In this document: positions 46,825-55,200 of the stretch, in pieces
How positions within the stretch are numbered: the stretch's first letter is position 1
Layout: each line of letters opens with the position of its first letter
DNA from: JBBECJ01 sp963763325
Lineage (GTDB): Bacteria; Chloroflexota; Chloroflexia; Thermomicrobiales; CFX8
Length of the DNA stretch: 64,000 bases
Direction: 5' to 3'
NCBI GenBank assembly: GCA_963763325.1
Contig: CAVXOL010000023.1
Location: 620,001 to 684,000, forward strand
Translations under genes and position numbers: made by a program
Notes under the pieces: generated by a model
Told to the model about the DNA's origin: nothing
Database searches by the model: none
What the model saw: only the letters and a program-made list of their open reading frames with translations

Positions 46825-47265
46825 TCAATCTCGCAGTTGCAACCGGAAGTCGTCTGGTTCCTCGGCGATCAGCATGAAGCCACACTTTTCGAGGACACGG
46901 CGTGAGGCAACGTTGTGCCGGGCGACATGTGCGAAAAGTGGGCGGCGTTGCTCGTGAGACAGAAACGCGGCCAGAGCCTGGGTGGCAATCCCACGGCCCC
47001 AGAACTCGCGGCCCAGCCAGTAGCCGACCTCACGCTCGCCATCCTGGAGAAAGCTGGCAAGGCTTCCAGCGACCCGGCCATCGACCAGCACGGTCTGATT
47101 GACGGTCGTCACGTCATCAAGAATCCTGGCCCAGTGCGAGGTGAAGGCATCCCAGGTTCTGGCCGGGAAGCCGGCCATCTCGGTCGCCTCCGCGTCAAGC
47201 TGGTGCGCATAGAAGACTGGGATGTCATCGCTGACGACATCCCGCAATGTCACGACATCACCCAT
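46825..47265 (-). CDS. GNAT-family N-acetyltransferase (RimJ/RimL-like)
   Basis: 146 residues with GYWLGREFWGRGIATQALAAF as the acetyl-CoA loop and NVASRRVLEKCGF near the end, the RimJ/RimL-type ending. It transfers acetyl to an unknown amine. ATG at 47265 overlaps the stop of the upstream DinB gene in a TGATG junction, so it is coupled; GTG one codon earlier is also possible. Confidence 0.88.
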   Translation of the reverse strand: MGDVVTLRDVVSDDIPVFYAHQLDAEATEMAGFPARTWDAFTSHWARILDDVTTVNQTVLVDGRVAGSLASFLQDGEREVGYWLGREFWGRGIATQALAAFLSHEQRRPLFAHVARHNVASRRVLEKCGFMLIAEEPDDFRLQLRD

Positions 47266-47744
47266 CACGCGTCACGCGATTCCAACCAGCGTTCGACGTC
47301 TTCACGGTGTTCGTGGTGGTGATGCGGGATGATCTCCAGCAAGCGGGAGATCGCGCCGCGCTGGCCCCACGGGAAGTCCATCTCGGTCGCAAGCTGCTCA
47401 TCCGTTAACGCGGACACGTCACTGGCGGCTCGTTCGACCCCAGCATCGAGTTCAGCCAGGATAGTGGGCCAGTCCTTTCCGCGGGCGGCTTCGACGTTAG
47501 CGGCGTTAAAGGCGTCAAAGTCACTGATCGTGATGTGCGCCGGTGTTGGGCCGCCGAGTCCGTATGCAGCGGTCGCCAGCAACGCGTCGATCCAGGCGGT
47601 CAGGTGCGCAGTCAGGTCGCGAATCGGCCAGACGCCGACGGCCGGCTCAGTTTCGAGTGTCACCTGATCAAGATCGGAGATCGTCGCGCGGTAGCGCGCA
47701 TGCTCCTCAAGAATGGCACGCCTCAAGTCGTCAGCCACCGACAT
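47265..47744 (-). CDS. DinB/ClbS-like protein
   Basis: 159 residues: VADDLRRAILEEHARYRATI, WPIRDLTAHLTAW, FPWGQRGAISRLLEIIPHHHHEHREDV. The PWG motif and the late His cluster are those of the ClbS/DfsB group of DinB-fold proteins; ClbS protects against colibactin, but this function is not implied here. ATG at 47744 follows GGGAG. It is followed by a coupled GNAT and preceded by another DinB gene of the same group 30 bp upstream. Confidence 0.85.
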   Translation of the reverse strand: MSVADDLRRAILEEHARYRATISDLDQVTLETEPAVGVWPIRDLTAHLTAWIDALLATAAYGLGGPTPAHITISDFDAFNAANVEAARGKDWPTILAELDAGVERAASDVSALTDEQLATEMDFPWGQRGAISRLLEIIPHHHHEHREDVERWLESRDA

Positions 47745-47774
47745 TGACACTCCCTCACCCGTCATATTCGCCAC

Positions 47775-48254
47775 TCAGGCGGCGGCAGCTTGCCGCCACG
47801 CCTCGATATACGCACAGTGCTCGTCAAGGTGTTCTGCGATCACTTCCAGCAGACCAGCGATTGTGCCCCCCGGCTCACCCCACGGGTAGTCTGCCGGCGT
47901 CGCAAGCTGCTCGGGCGTCAGCCGATCGAGCCAGCCCAGCGCGTCATCGAGCGAGGCGTCGAAGTCAGCTTTCGTCTCGACCCAGCGATCGCGTATCCGG
48001 GCTGAGGCATGGCTGGCGTTGAATGCCTCGCCGTCCTCGATCGGAACATCGATGGGTCGAGGTCCACCGAGTGCGAAGCGTGCCGCAGCCAGCAGAACCG
48101 TCTGCCAATCGAGCAGGTGGCCAACCAGGTCGCGCGCCGACCACGTTCCACACATCGGCGCGGTCTCCAACGTCTGCCGGTCAAGTCCGGCTACCGCGCG
48201 GTCGAGCCGCTGCCGCTGGGTGACAATCGCCTGTCGAAGCTCGTCGTGTGTCAT
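47775..48254 (-). CDS. DinB/ClbS-like protein
   Basis: 159 residues, clearly paralogous to the gene 30 bp downstream: THDELRQAIVTQRQRLDRAV, WSARDLVGHLLDW, YPWGEPGGTIAGLLEVIAEHLDEH. The fold is a four-helix bundle that may bind a metal or react with small electrophiles. ATG at 48254 follows GGAAG; a 13-residue upstream extension has no family similarity. Confidence 0.85.
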   Translation of the reverse strand: MTHDELRQAIVTQRQRLDRAVAGLDRQTLETAPMCGTWSARDLVGHLLDWQTVLLAAARFALGGPRPIDVPIEDGEAFNASHASARIRDRWVETKADFDASLDDALGWLDRLTPEQLATPADYPWGEPGGTIAGLLEVIAEHLDEHCAYIEAWRQAAAA

Positions 48255-48354
48255 CAGATGCTTCCCTTCCGTCTCGCCGCCTGGACGCCCCACGACGGCC
48301 CTCGATCTCAGTCTCCCATCGAATCCTGTCAGGACCTGTCATGATTTCCGAGCG

Positions 48355-49501
48355 TCAAAGGTGCTTCCCGACCGTTACCTCGCCATAGGTCAGTTCCGGC
48401 CTGCCTTCCATGATGTCGCCGATCCGAGCGACCTGTTCTTCAAGTTCGTATCGTTGGTGGGCGGTCAGCGTTCCAAATGACTCGACCATGATGGCGATCT
48501 TCCTTCCCGAGCGACGCTGGTGCCAGACACCGGCGACCAACCCATCAACCAGCAGCACTGGCACCGTCCCAGCCTGACCACCGGCAAGCGCCCGCTCCTT
48601 CGCGATGCCGGGAAACAGTCGTTCGCGCGGATGGCAGCCAACCACGTAGGCATCGAAGTAGGGCAGTAGCCGGACGCTACAGACATCGTTCTGAGCCTCG
48701 CGATCTCCAGCAACGGCCCAGGCTTCAGCTCCATGTATCGCGACCTGTCGCAGATCAGCGACACATCGTGTCAAAGAGTGCCGTCGCCCACGGCCTCGGA
48801 ACCCCTAGCCATTGGGCGAACTGTTGCGACGTGGCAGGGCCATAGGCGTACAGGTAGCGGCGAACGACCTCAGACAGAGCCAGGTCTCGTTCAGCAGGCT
48901 CGAAACCGGGTAGCCAGCGGCGCGGGCTGGTGTAGGTCACGTTGCGGCCCCGGTTCGGGCCGAAGCAGAGGGCGCCGCGATGGGCAGCCGTCGTAACGGC
49001 CTGTCGCCAGCGCGGCCAGTAGCCGTTGAAGGCCGGCATGACCAGGTCGCCCGCCCAGGCACCAGTTCTGGCGATGACTTCAACATTCAACTCATCGATC
49101 GTCAGTTCGGCGTCTGCCAGAGCCTCGTAAATCGCGTCGATCACCTCATCGGTCTGCTCGGGCGTCATCCGCACGTTGGCCGGCATCCCACCATATGGCA
49201 CAGGCGCGGCCGTCAGCGCGCCGGTCCAGATTGGAAGGTCGCTGGTGGGCAGGAGATGGACGGTTCCTCGCGGTCCGTAGGTCTTGACAAGCGTCCGCTC
49301 AGTCCAGAGTGCGCGCTGGACCGTCGACCGCGTCACGCCGGCCACCCGCAGGCCGATCGACAGCTCAGCAGCCGACATCACCTGCGCGTGTGCTCCGCAG
49401 ATGACGCCGGTTTGTTCGACCATTCGTGATGCCTCAACAGGGACAGTCAGGCCGTGTCGCGAGAGTCGTCTCGCGCTGACGTCCGGCCAACTGAACTCCA
49501 T
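48355..49501 (-). CDS. winged-helix DNA-binding (YcaQ/HTH_42-like) protein, one frame break
   Basis: About 381 residues after removing one base near 48770. Typical marks: AQVMSAAELSIGLRV, LVKTYGPRGTVHLLPTSD, FGPNRGRNVTYTSPRRWL, and after the repair VRLLPYFDAYVVG and HPRERLF. This is the family that includes the interstrand-crosslink glycosylase YcaQ/AlkX and its relatives (HTH_42). Its role would be DNA repair or DNA binding; only the family is certain. In the given sequence the frame stops at a TGA just after TMCR. ATG at 49501 follows GGAGGG. Confidence 0.82.
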
Positions 49502-49539
49502 ACAGCGTGAGCCCCCTCCACGGGAATGCGCAGGGAAGG

Positions 49540-49833
49540 TCAGGCGGCGTCAGCCTGTGGCCAGGATTCGTCGCGTTCGTTGCCTGCCCCACACGCGTCG
49601 GGCAAGAATCCCAGCAGCGAGCCAGCGTCGCCATCTGCATTTCCCCACGGGTAGGCCAGTTCGACCGCGAACTGGCCGGAACTGCGGCGAGCGAGGTGTG
49701 CCAGCGTTGCGTCGACCGAACAGCCGTCGCCAACCCGCCCCTGTGCCAGCGTCGTCTCGACCAGCCCCATCCCGGTCAGGTCGAGTCGCTGCTGCCACAT
49801 CTGGATCGCCTGTCGGAGCGTGCTATGCGCCAC
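49540..49833 (-). CDS. degenerate DinB-like fragment
   Basis: 97 residues from GTG at 49833 (GAAGGGAG upstream). The middle FAVELAYPWGNADGDAGSLL matches the PWG region of the ClbS-like genes nearby, but the first 40 residues and the end (CGAGNERDESWPQADAA) do not. It looks like a shortened or rearranged DinB copy that is no longer complete. It lies just upstream of the YcaQ-like gene on the same strand. Confidence 0.4.
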   Translation of the reverse strand: MAHSTLRQAIQMWQQRLDLTGMGLVETTLAQGRVGDGCSVDATLAHLARRSSGQFAVELAYPWGNADGDAGSLLGFLPDACGAGNERDESWPQADAA

Positions 49834-49994
49834 GTTCCGGCTCCCTTCGTCACCTCATTCGCGCCATCCGTTTTCTCTATTTCATTGTCTCATGGAATGC
49901 GGTTAGAATCGGTCCTGATTAGATTTCCCGGCCATTACTGGGCCGCATTCCGACGACCACCTGACAATGCGTACGTATGCGGGAGAACGCCGAG

Positions 49995-50957
49995 ATGTAT
50001 CACCCAACCACCCGAGTCCTGACTGTCCTCGAATTACTGCAATCACACGGCAGTGTCAGCGGTCCGGAACTGGCCGAACGGCTGGAAGTCAACGTCCGAA
50101 CCGCTCGCCGTTATGTCACGATGTTGCAGGATCTCGGCATCCCGGTTGAGGCCGAACGTGGACGGCACGGCGGCTACCGACTGCGGCCCGGATTCAAGCT
50201 GCCACCGCTGATGTTTACAGACGAGGAAGCGCTGGCGGTGACGCTCGGTCTTCTGCTGGCGCGGCGGATGGGGCTGACCGCGACCGCCCCGGCCAGCGAG
50301 GGCGCGATTGCGAAGATCGAGCGCGTCCTGCCGGCCCCGCTTCGAGAACAGGTCCAGGCCATTCAGCAGGTGCTGACGATGTCGGTCTCGACATACGACC
50401 CTGCCTCAACCGAGTTGCTCGCGACGCTGTCGCTGGCCGCCCACCGGGGCAAACCGGTCAGGATGCGCTATGCCGCCCGGCAACGTGAGGTGACCGAACG
50501 CGTCCTCGACCCGTATGGTGTCGCCTTTTACGCCCCGCGCTGGTACGTCGCCGGCTGGTGTCACCTGCGCCAGGATCTTCGACTCTTCCGGCTGGACCGA
50601 ATCGAGGAGATCGCTGCCGCTGAGGGAACCTTCACGCCGCCACGAAGCTTTGACAGCCTCGCTTTCGTCGCGGAATCACTGGCAACGATGCCAGGAGCCT
50701 GGAACATTGAGGTCCTGCTGCATGTGCCACTCGATCTGGCACAGCGCGTCATTCCGCGCAGTCACGGCACGCTGACCGCGGTCGAAGGCGGCACGATCTT
50801 CCGACGTACCTCCGACAATCTCGACTGGCTGGCGCGTGCCCTTGTTCGCCTCGAGCTGCCCTTGACCGTGCTGAACCCGCCCGAGCTCAAGACGGCCATG
50901 CGCGATCTGGCAGTTGAGGTGGCGAGGATGGCTGGAGACGAAGCGATTGGGGATTAG
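49995..50957 (+). CDS. WYL-domain helix-turn-helix regulator (YafY type)
   Basis: 320 residues. An N-terminal HTH (LLQSHGSVSGPELAERLEVNVRTARRYVTMLQDLGI), then ERGRHGGYRLRPGFKLPPL, a WYL domain (YGVAFYAPRWYVAGWCHLRQDLRLFRLDRI) and the WCX C-terminal extension. WYL proteins sense nucleotides or DNA ends and regulate stress genes; YafY-type members often neighbour DinB and VOC genes, as here. ATG at 49995 follows GGGAG; two codons before another frame start are possible. It is divergent from the DinB fragment and YcaQ-like gene. Confidence 0.9.
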   Translation: MYHPTTRVLTVLELLQSHGSVSGPELAERLEVNVRTARRYVTMLQDLGIPVEAERGRHGGYRLRPGFKLPPLMFTDEEALAVTLGLLLARRMGLTATAPASEGAIAKIERVLPAPLREQVQAIQQVLTMSVSTYDPASTELLATLSLAAHRGKPVRMRYAARQREVTERVLDPYGVAFYAPRWYVAGWCHLRQDLRLFRLDRIEEIAAAEGTFTPPRSFDSLAFVAESLATMPGAWNIEVLLHVPLDLAQRVIPRSHGTLTAVEGGTIFRRTSDNLDWLARALVRLELPLTVLNPPELKTAMRDLAVEVARMAGDEAIGD

Positions 50958-50996
50958 GGACGTAGGCGGCTGAACGTTCTGGCCACCTACGTCCCT
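50956..50996. terminator. bidirectional terminator hairpin
   Basis: AGGGACGTAGG pairs with CCTACGTCCCT, extended by a partial inner stem, between the convergent WYL and dienelactone hydrolase genes. The right arm overlaps the last codons of the hydrolase. Confidence 0.65.
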
Positions 50997-51712
50997 GCAT
51001 CCCTTCGCCCCATGTGCTCACCGAAGAACGACAGCGTCCGCTGCCAGGAATCAGCGGCTGCCTCGGGATGATGACCTTCGAGCGTATCGTTGAAGAACGA
51101 GTGGCCGGCGCCGGGGTAGATCTTGACGTCGTGCGGGACGTTGTACCGGTCGAGCGCCTCGTCGAGCTTTCGGCCGGACTTGGCCGACCAGTCATCCTCC
51201 GGGTACGAGCCAACGATTGGGCAGGCACGCTGGAGCGCCGAGAGAGGGCGCGGGTTGACGCAGTAAAACGCAGAAGACGCGCGCAGGTCACTCTCAACGC
51301 AGGCCAGCGCGAGCGCGTAGCCACCGCCCATGCAGAAGCCGATCGCGCCAACCCGGTCCGCGTCTACATCTTGCCGCTGCTGGAGCCAGTCGATCGAGCG
51401 ACGCAGGTCGCTCAGCCCCTTGTTCTTCAACGGTCGCAGCATCAGCGCCGACATCACTCGCAGAATACAAAGCTTGCGATTGCCGCCACCTGAGAAGAGG
51501 TCGACAGCCAGCGCGACGTAGCCCGCGTCAGCAAACCGGCGCGCGATGTCACGGATGTTCTCGTTCAGGCCATACAGCTCGTGGATGATGACGACCGACG
51601 GATGCGGTCCTGCACCAGCTGGCCGCGCGAGATAGGCGGCGACCGGCTCGGCGCTTCGGCCAGCACGCGGAATCAGGACATCTTCGGTCAGAGCCTGAGT
51701 TGTCGCGATCAA
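50987..51712 (-). CDS. dienelactone hydrolase family protein
   Basis: 241 residues. The family catalytic set is visible: Glu in VVIIHELYGLN, the Cys nucleophile in IGFCMGGGYALAL, and His in YPGAGHSFFND. The Cys-Asp-His triad acts on dienelactones or other esters in the cytosol; the true substrate may differ. The start is TTG at 51712, supported by the strong GGAGGAGG ribosome site. The last residues (RRDAGT) lie in the terminator repeat. Confidence 0.88.
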   Translation of the reverse strand: MIATTQALTEDVLIPRAGRSAEPVAAYLARPAGAGPHPSVVIIHELYGLNENIRDIARRFADAGYVALAVDLFSGGGNRKLCILRVMSALMLRPLKNKGLSDLRRSIDWLQQRQDVDADRVGAIGFCMGGGYALALACVESDLRASSAFYCVNPRPLSALQRACPIVGSYPEDDWSAKSGRKLDEALDRYNVPHDVKIYPGAGHSFFNDTLEGHHPEAAADSWQRTLSFFGEHMGRRDAGT

Positions 51713-51852
51713 TACCGCCTCCTCCCCGTTGCTGTTGACGGTTGCTGAGCGCAGGCTACATCAGCGAGGAGGCGATGTCACTGGCCAATAGCGCTCTTGG
51801 CATCGGTGGCAGCGACACCGTGGCGTCGTATTTCGAACCACCGTCAGTCAAC

Positions 51853-51879
51853 GACGCCCTGCCGTGCTGGCAGGGCGTC
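51853..51879 (-). terminator. terminator of the PAP2 gene
   Basis: An 11-bp perfect stem (GACGCCCTGCC with GGCAGGGCGTC) and a 5-base loop, 30 bp after the PAP2 stop codon. No strong T run follows. Confidence 0.6.
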
Positions 51880-51909
51880 ATTCAATAGCCTGTTGCGGGG
51901 AAGAGCGAA

Positions 51910-52651
51910 CTAATCGCCGCTCATATCGCCGATCGCGATAGTGTTCTTGACCGAGCGCGCCGGCCGGGAAACCGGCAGCGAGAACCCACTCCACGATCGC
52001 TGCGCCAGCGTGACGACCGCAATCGCGGCCAGCGTACCCCAGATCCAGGCGCCGAGGACGTCGGACGGCCAGTGAGCGCCAGTCTCGACCCGGGCAACGC
52101 CAGTCATCAGCGGAAGGAACAGCAGTACCGACTGGACGAGGCGGCGCATGATTCCAGGCGTCATCAGCCTGGTCGCGACGTAGAACAGGACGAGCGCGAG
52201 CGCCGTCGTGCCCATCGTGTGTCCGCTTGGGAAGCCGAATCCGCCCGCCTGCTCCGAAACATTGACGAGGCTGCTGGTTGGGCGCGGGCTTTCCAAAGTC
52301 AGCTTGAGCCCGACGTTCGCCACCTGCGCCAGCATTGCCCCCGCGACGAGCAGCGCCGGTTGTCGGTGTCCTCTGGAGAGCAAGCCAAGCGTGACGATCA
52401 GCGCGATCGAGATCATGGCCGGAGACGAGCCGATCACGTTACCGGCCGCGACCATCGGCTCGAAGAATGTCTGGCAAGTTTCCCTGGACGAAGCGCGTGA
52501 TCGCGACATCGCCCGGTAATACACTCGTCCCAGCCGCGACAAATGAGAGCGGCAGGACAACAACAAGCAATATGGCAACGATCCAGTTTGGAACAATCGA
52601 GGCCGGAACCTCTCGACGGACATTCTCCACCCACTCACCCAAACGATTCAC
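51910..52651 (-). CDS. PAP2-family membrane phosphatase, one frame break
   Basis: About 246 residues after removing one base near 52468. The repaired start gives an N-terminal helix (NWIVAILLVVVLPLSFVAAG) and joins NLPD to FFEPMVAAGNV. The PAP2 motifs are KLTLESPRPTSS, GFPSGHTMGTTAL and VETGAHWPSDVLGA. It dephosphorylates lipid phosphates such as undecaprenyl diphosphate at the membrane. GTG at 52651 follows GGAGGGTGAG. A response-regulator-like direct repeat lies about 150 bp upstream. Confidence 0.85.
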
Positions 52652-52792
52652 TCGGTCTCACCCTCCATACATCCGACACGACACGCGATTCGACGGAGTC
52701 CGGCGGCGTCATGCTGCCGGTGGGCCTGCTCCCAACCATCTATCGGTGACCAGCGTTCTGCTCATAGTCTGCGGGATCAGGATTAAATCCAG

Positions 52793-52811
52793 ATGAGGAG
52801 CGCATGAGGAG
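52793..52811 (-). promoter_or_regulatory. putative response-regulator site before the PAP2 gene
   Basis: Two CTCCTCAT units on the minus strand with an 11-bp period, immediately followed by CTGGATTTAAT, a possible -10 box. OmpR-type regulators bind such direct repeats; the two-component genes just upstream are the obvious source. Confidence 0.4.
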
Positions 52812-52873
52812 TCTGAGACGAGGGATACGAAAACGAAACGAGAAGCCACACGAGCACCCTGTCCATCCCTCCA

Positions 52874-54304
52874 TCACGACACCGGCAATCGAACCGTCAC
52901 GCTGGTCCCGTGGCCAGGGGTCGAAGCAACGGTGATCTCGCCACCATGCGCGTCAACAATCCAGCGGCTGATTGCCAGGCCAAGGCCAGTCCCGCCCTCA
53001 CTGCGCGATCGGGCTTTATCTACACGGTAGAAGCGCTCGAAGACGTGCGGCACGTGTTCGGGTTCGATGCCGATCCCGGTATCGCTGACGGTGACGAAGG
53101 CAGACTCACCTTCGAGCGCCCAGTTCGCGCGGACGGTCCCACCGGCAGGCGTGTATTTGATGGCGTTGTCGAGCAGGTTCAGCAGCAGTTGCAGCAACAG
53201 CGACTCGTCGACTTCGATCGTCGTCTCCGGTCCTGGCTCAACTGTAAGGCTGATCCCGCGTTGCTCGGCGAGTGGTTCAAGCTGCTCGACAGCCCCGGCG
53301 ACGGCGTCCCCAAGCGAGATCGGCTCGCGGGCGAGCGGAATTTCGCCAGCATCCGCGCGCGCAAGTGTCAGCAAGCTGCCAACGAGATGAATCAGCCGAT
53401 CGACCTCCTCATTGACGACGCTCAGGACAGCCCGGTACTCATCCGGCTGACGGGGCCGGGAAAGCGCGACCTCGACCTGCCCCTTCAGCGCCGTCAACGG
53501 CGTCCGCAGCTCGTGCGACGCGTCACCGGTGAACTGTCGTTGGCGGCGAAACGCGCCCTCAAGCCGCGCGATCATCTCATCGAAGGTGCGCGCCAGCCGC
53601 CCGAGCTCGTCGTCGGGCAGATCGAGATTGAGCCGAGCACTCAAGTCCTCGGCCGAGATTCGCCGCGCCAGCCTCGTCACGGTATCGACCGGCTCCAGCG
53701 CCCGGCCAGCGATCAACAGCCCTCCGATACCAGCCAGGACAAGCGTGATCGGCGTCGCGACAATCAGAATGAACAACAGCGCGCCCAGCGTCTCATCAAT
53801 CTCCTCGTGCGACTGTCCAACCTCCAGCACACCCACGACTTCACCGTCAGCGACGATTGGACGAACGAGGACGTGGAAATCGGCGTCTTCGCCCGGCAAG
53901 GTCGTCCAGCGCTCGGTTCCACCGACAACAGGCAACACGACGCTCCGCCGGGCCGGAACCTCCGCTTCCTCCCCACCGGCATCGGAGATGACATTGCCGG
54001 CGCGGTCCCACGTCCGTGCGAACTGCTCGTCATCAGTGTCGTCGAGGTCGTCGTCGTCATCGTCCGGTAGTGGCGTTGCCTGGAAAGCCGATTCGGGCAG
54101 CGTCGGGTTTCCATTGTCCAGTTGGATCACGCTCAACAGCGCGTCGGAGCGGCTCCGAATCGATACTTCCAGTCCGTCGTCAAGCGACTCACGTAGCGCG
54201 AAGTAGACACCGCCTCCGAACAGCGCCAGCACAACGGCAAGCACTAGCAGATACCAGAGCGTCAGCCGGAGACGGATGCCGCGTCGAGTGAGCCAGCCGG
54301 TCAC
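52874..54304 (-). CDS. sensor histidine kinase
   Basis: 476 residues. TM1 (LTLWYLLVLAVVLALFGGGVYFAL), an acidic sensor loop with DDDDDDLDDTDDEQ near residue 70, TM2 (LFILIVATPITLVLAGIGGLLIAG), HAMP, the H-box DASHELRTPLTAL, N-box LDNAIKYTP and G-boxes DTGIGIEPEHV and GTGLGLAISRW. The stretch of Asp is an unusual feature and could bind a cation. GTG at 54304 overlaps the regulator stop by four bases. It is the partner of the response regulator upstream. Confidence 0.95.
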   Translation of the reverse strand: MTGWLTRRGIRLRLTLWYLLVLAVVLALFGGGVYFALRESLDDGLEVSIRSRSDALLSVIQLDNGNPTLPESAFQATPLPDDDDDDLDDTDDEQFARTWDRAGNVISDAGGEEAEVPARRSVVLPVVGGTERWTTLPGEDADFHVLVRPIVADGEVVGVLEVGQSHEEIDETLGALLFILIVATPITLVLAGIGGLLIAGRALEPVDTVTRLARRISAEDLSARLNLDLPDDELGRLARTFDEMIARLEGAFRRQRQFTGDASHELRTPLTALKGQVEVALSRPRQPDEYRAVLSVVNEEVDRLIHLVGSLLTLARADAGEIPLAREPISLGDAVAGAVEQLEPLAEQRGISLTVEPGPETTIEVDESLLLQLLLNLLDNAIKYTPAGGTVRANWALEGESAFVTVSDTGIGIEPEHVPHVFERFYRVDKARSRSEGGTGLGLAISRWIVDAHGGEITVASTPGHGTSVTVRLPVS

Positions 54305-54981
54305 GGCGCCGGGTCAGCCGATATGCGGTAGCCGGCGCCTCGGACGGTCTGGATCAGCTTGAGATCGTGCGGATCGTCGATCTTGCGCCGCAGGTAGCGA
54401 ATATGAACATCGATCACGTTCGTGCCGGTATCGAAGTCGAAGTTCCAGACATGCTCGGCGATCATCGTCCGCGTCAACACCTGATTCGGGTGACGCATCA
54501 GGTACTCCAACAGCGCGTACTCCTTGTTGGTCAACGTCACTGGCGTTCCCGCGCGGGCAACCTGACGGGTGGCGGTATCGAGCGACAGATCGGCAACTTC
54601 GAGGGTTGTCCCCAACAGGACCGGCTCGCGCCGCATCAGCGCCCGCAGCCGCGCCAGCAACTCGGCGAAAGCGAATGGCTTGACCAGATAGTCGTCGGCG
54701 CCGCTGTCCAGCCCGGCGACGCGGTCATCGACGGTGTCACGCGCCGTCAACATCAGGATCGGTGTCCGGACGCCGCGTGTCCGCAACGTTCGGCAGACCT
54801 CGATCCCATCTCGTCCAGGCAACATGATGTCGAGCACGATCACGTCAAAGTCAACAACCGCCGGCCAGTCCAGAGCCTCATCGCCATCATGCGCGACATC
54901 GACGGCGTGGCCCTCTTCTTCCAGCCCCTTGCGGATGAACTCCCGAATTCGCAGATCATCCTCAACAACCAGTACGCGCAT
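54301..54981 (-). CDS. OmpR-family response regulator
   Basis: 226 residues. The receiver domain has VEDDLRI, LDIMLPG (phospho-Asp), TARD and DDYLVKPF; the winged helix has LTNKEYALLEYLM and ends LIQTVRGAGYRIS. It is of the CusR/PrrA-like group. The gene is first in the operon with the kinase, overlapping by GTGA. Its target may be the PAP2 gene downstream, which has a matching direct repeat. Confidence 0.95.
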   Translation of the reverse strand: MRVLVVEDDLRIREFIRKGLEEEGHAVDVAHDGDEALDWPAVVDFDVIVLDIMLPGRDGIEVCRTLRTRGVRTPILMLTARDTVDDRVAGLDSGADDYLVKPFAFAELLARLRALMRREPVLLGTTLEVADLSLDTATRQVARAGTPVTLTNKEYALLEYLMRHPNQVLTRTMIAEHVWNFDFDTGTNVIDVHIRYLRRKIDDPHDLKLIQTVRGAGYRISADPAP

Positions 54982-55200
54982 TGTCTGCTACCCCTGTCAA
55001 TTCCCTACTTTCGCAATGGATCATAGCCTGTCGAGATGAGGAGACCATTAACGCACCCGGTCATCTGTCGACCGCGCTGCGTTGCGCTTGGGTAACGGAC
55101 TGGAGGCTTGTGGTTTCTCGGTTGCCGACTGCGGTATGAAGCGCCAAACAGCACCATATCTGCGACACTGGGTACGATCAACAAGGGAAGGGAGCGCGCA

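Noticed and set aside
45903..49833. A phage-defence island (FRG, YcaQ-like, WYL regulator)
   Set aside because: Genes are mixed with housekeeping-type GNAT and DinB genes on both strands, with no nuclease, toxin pair or mobile-element borders; only the FRG gene itself hints at defence.
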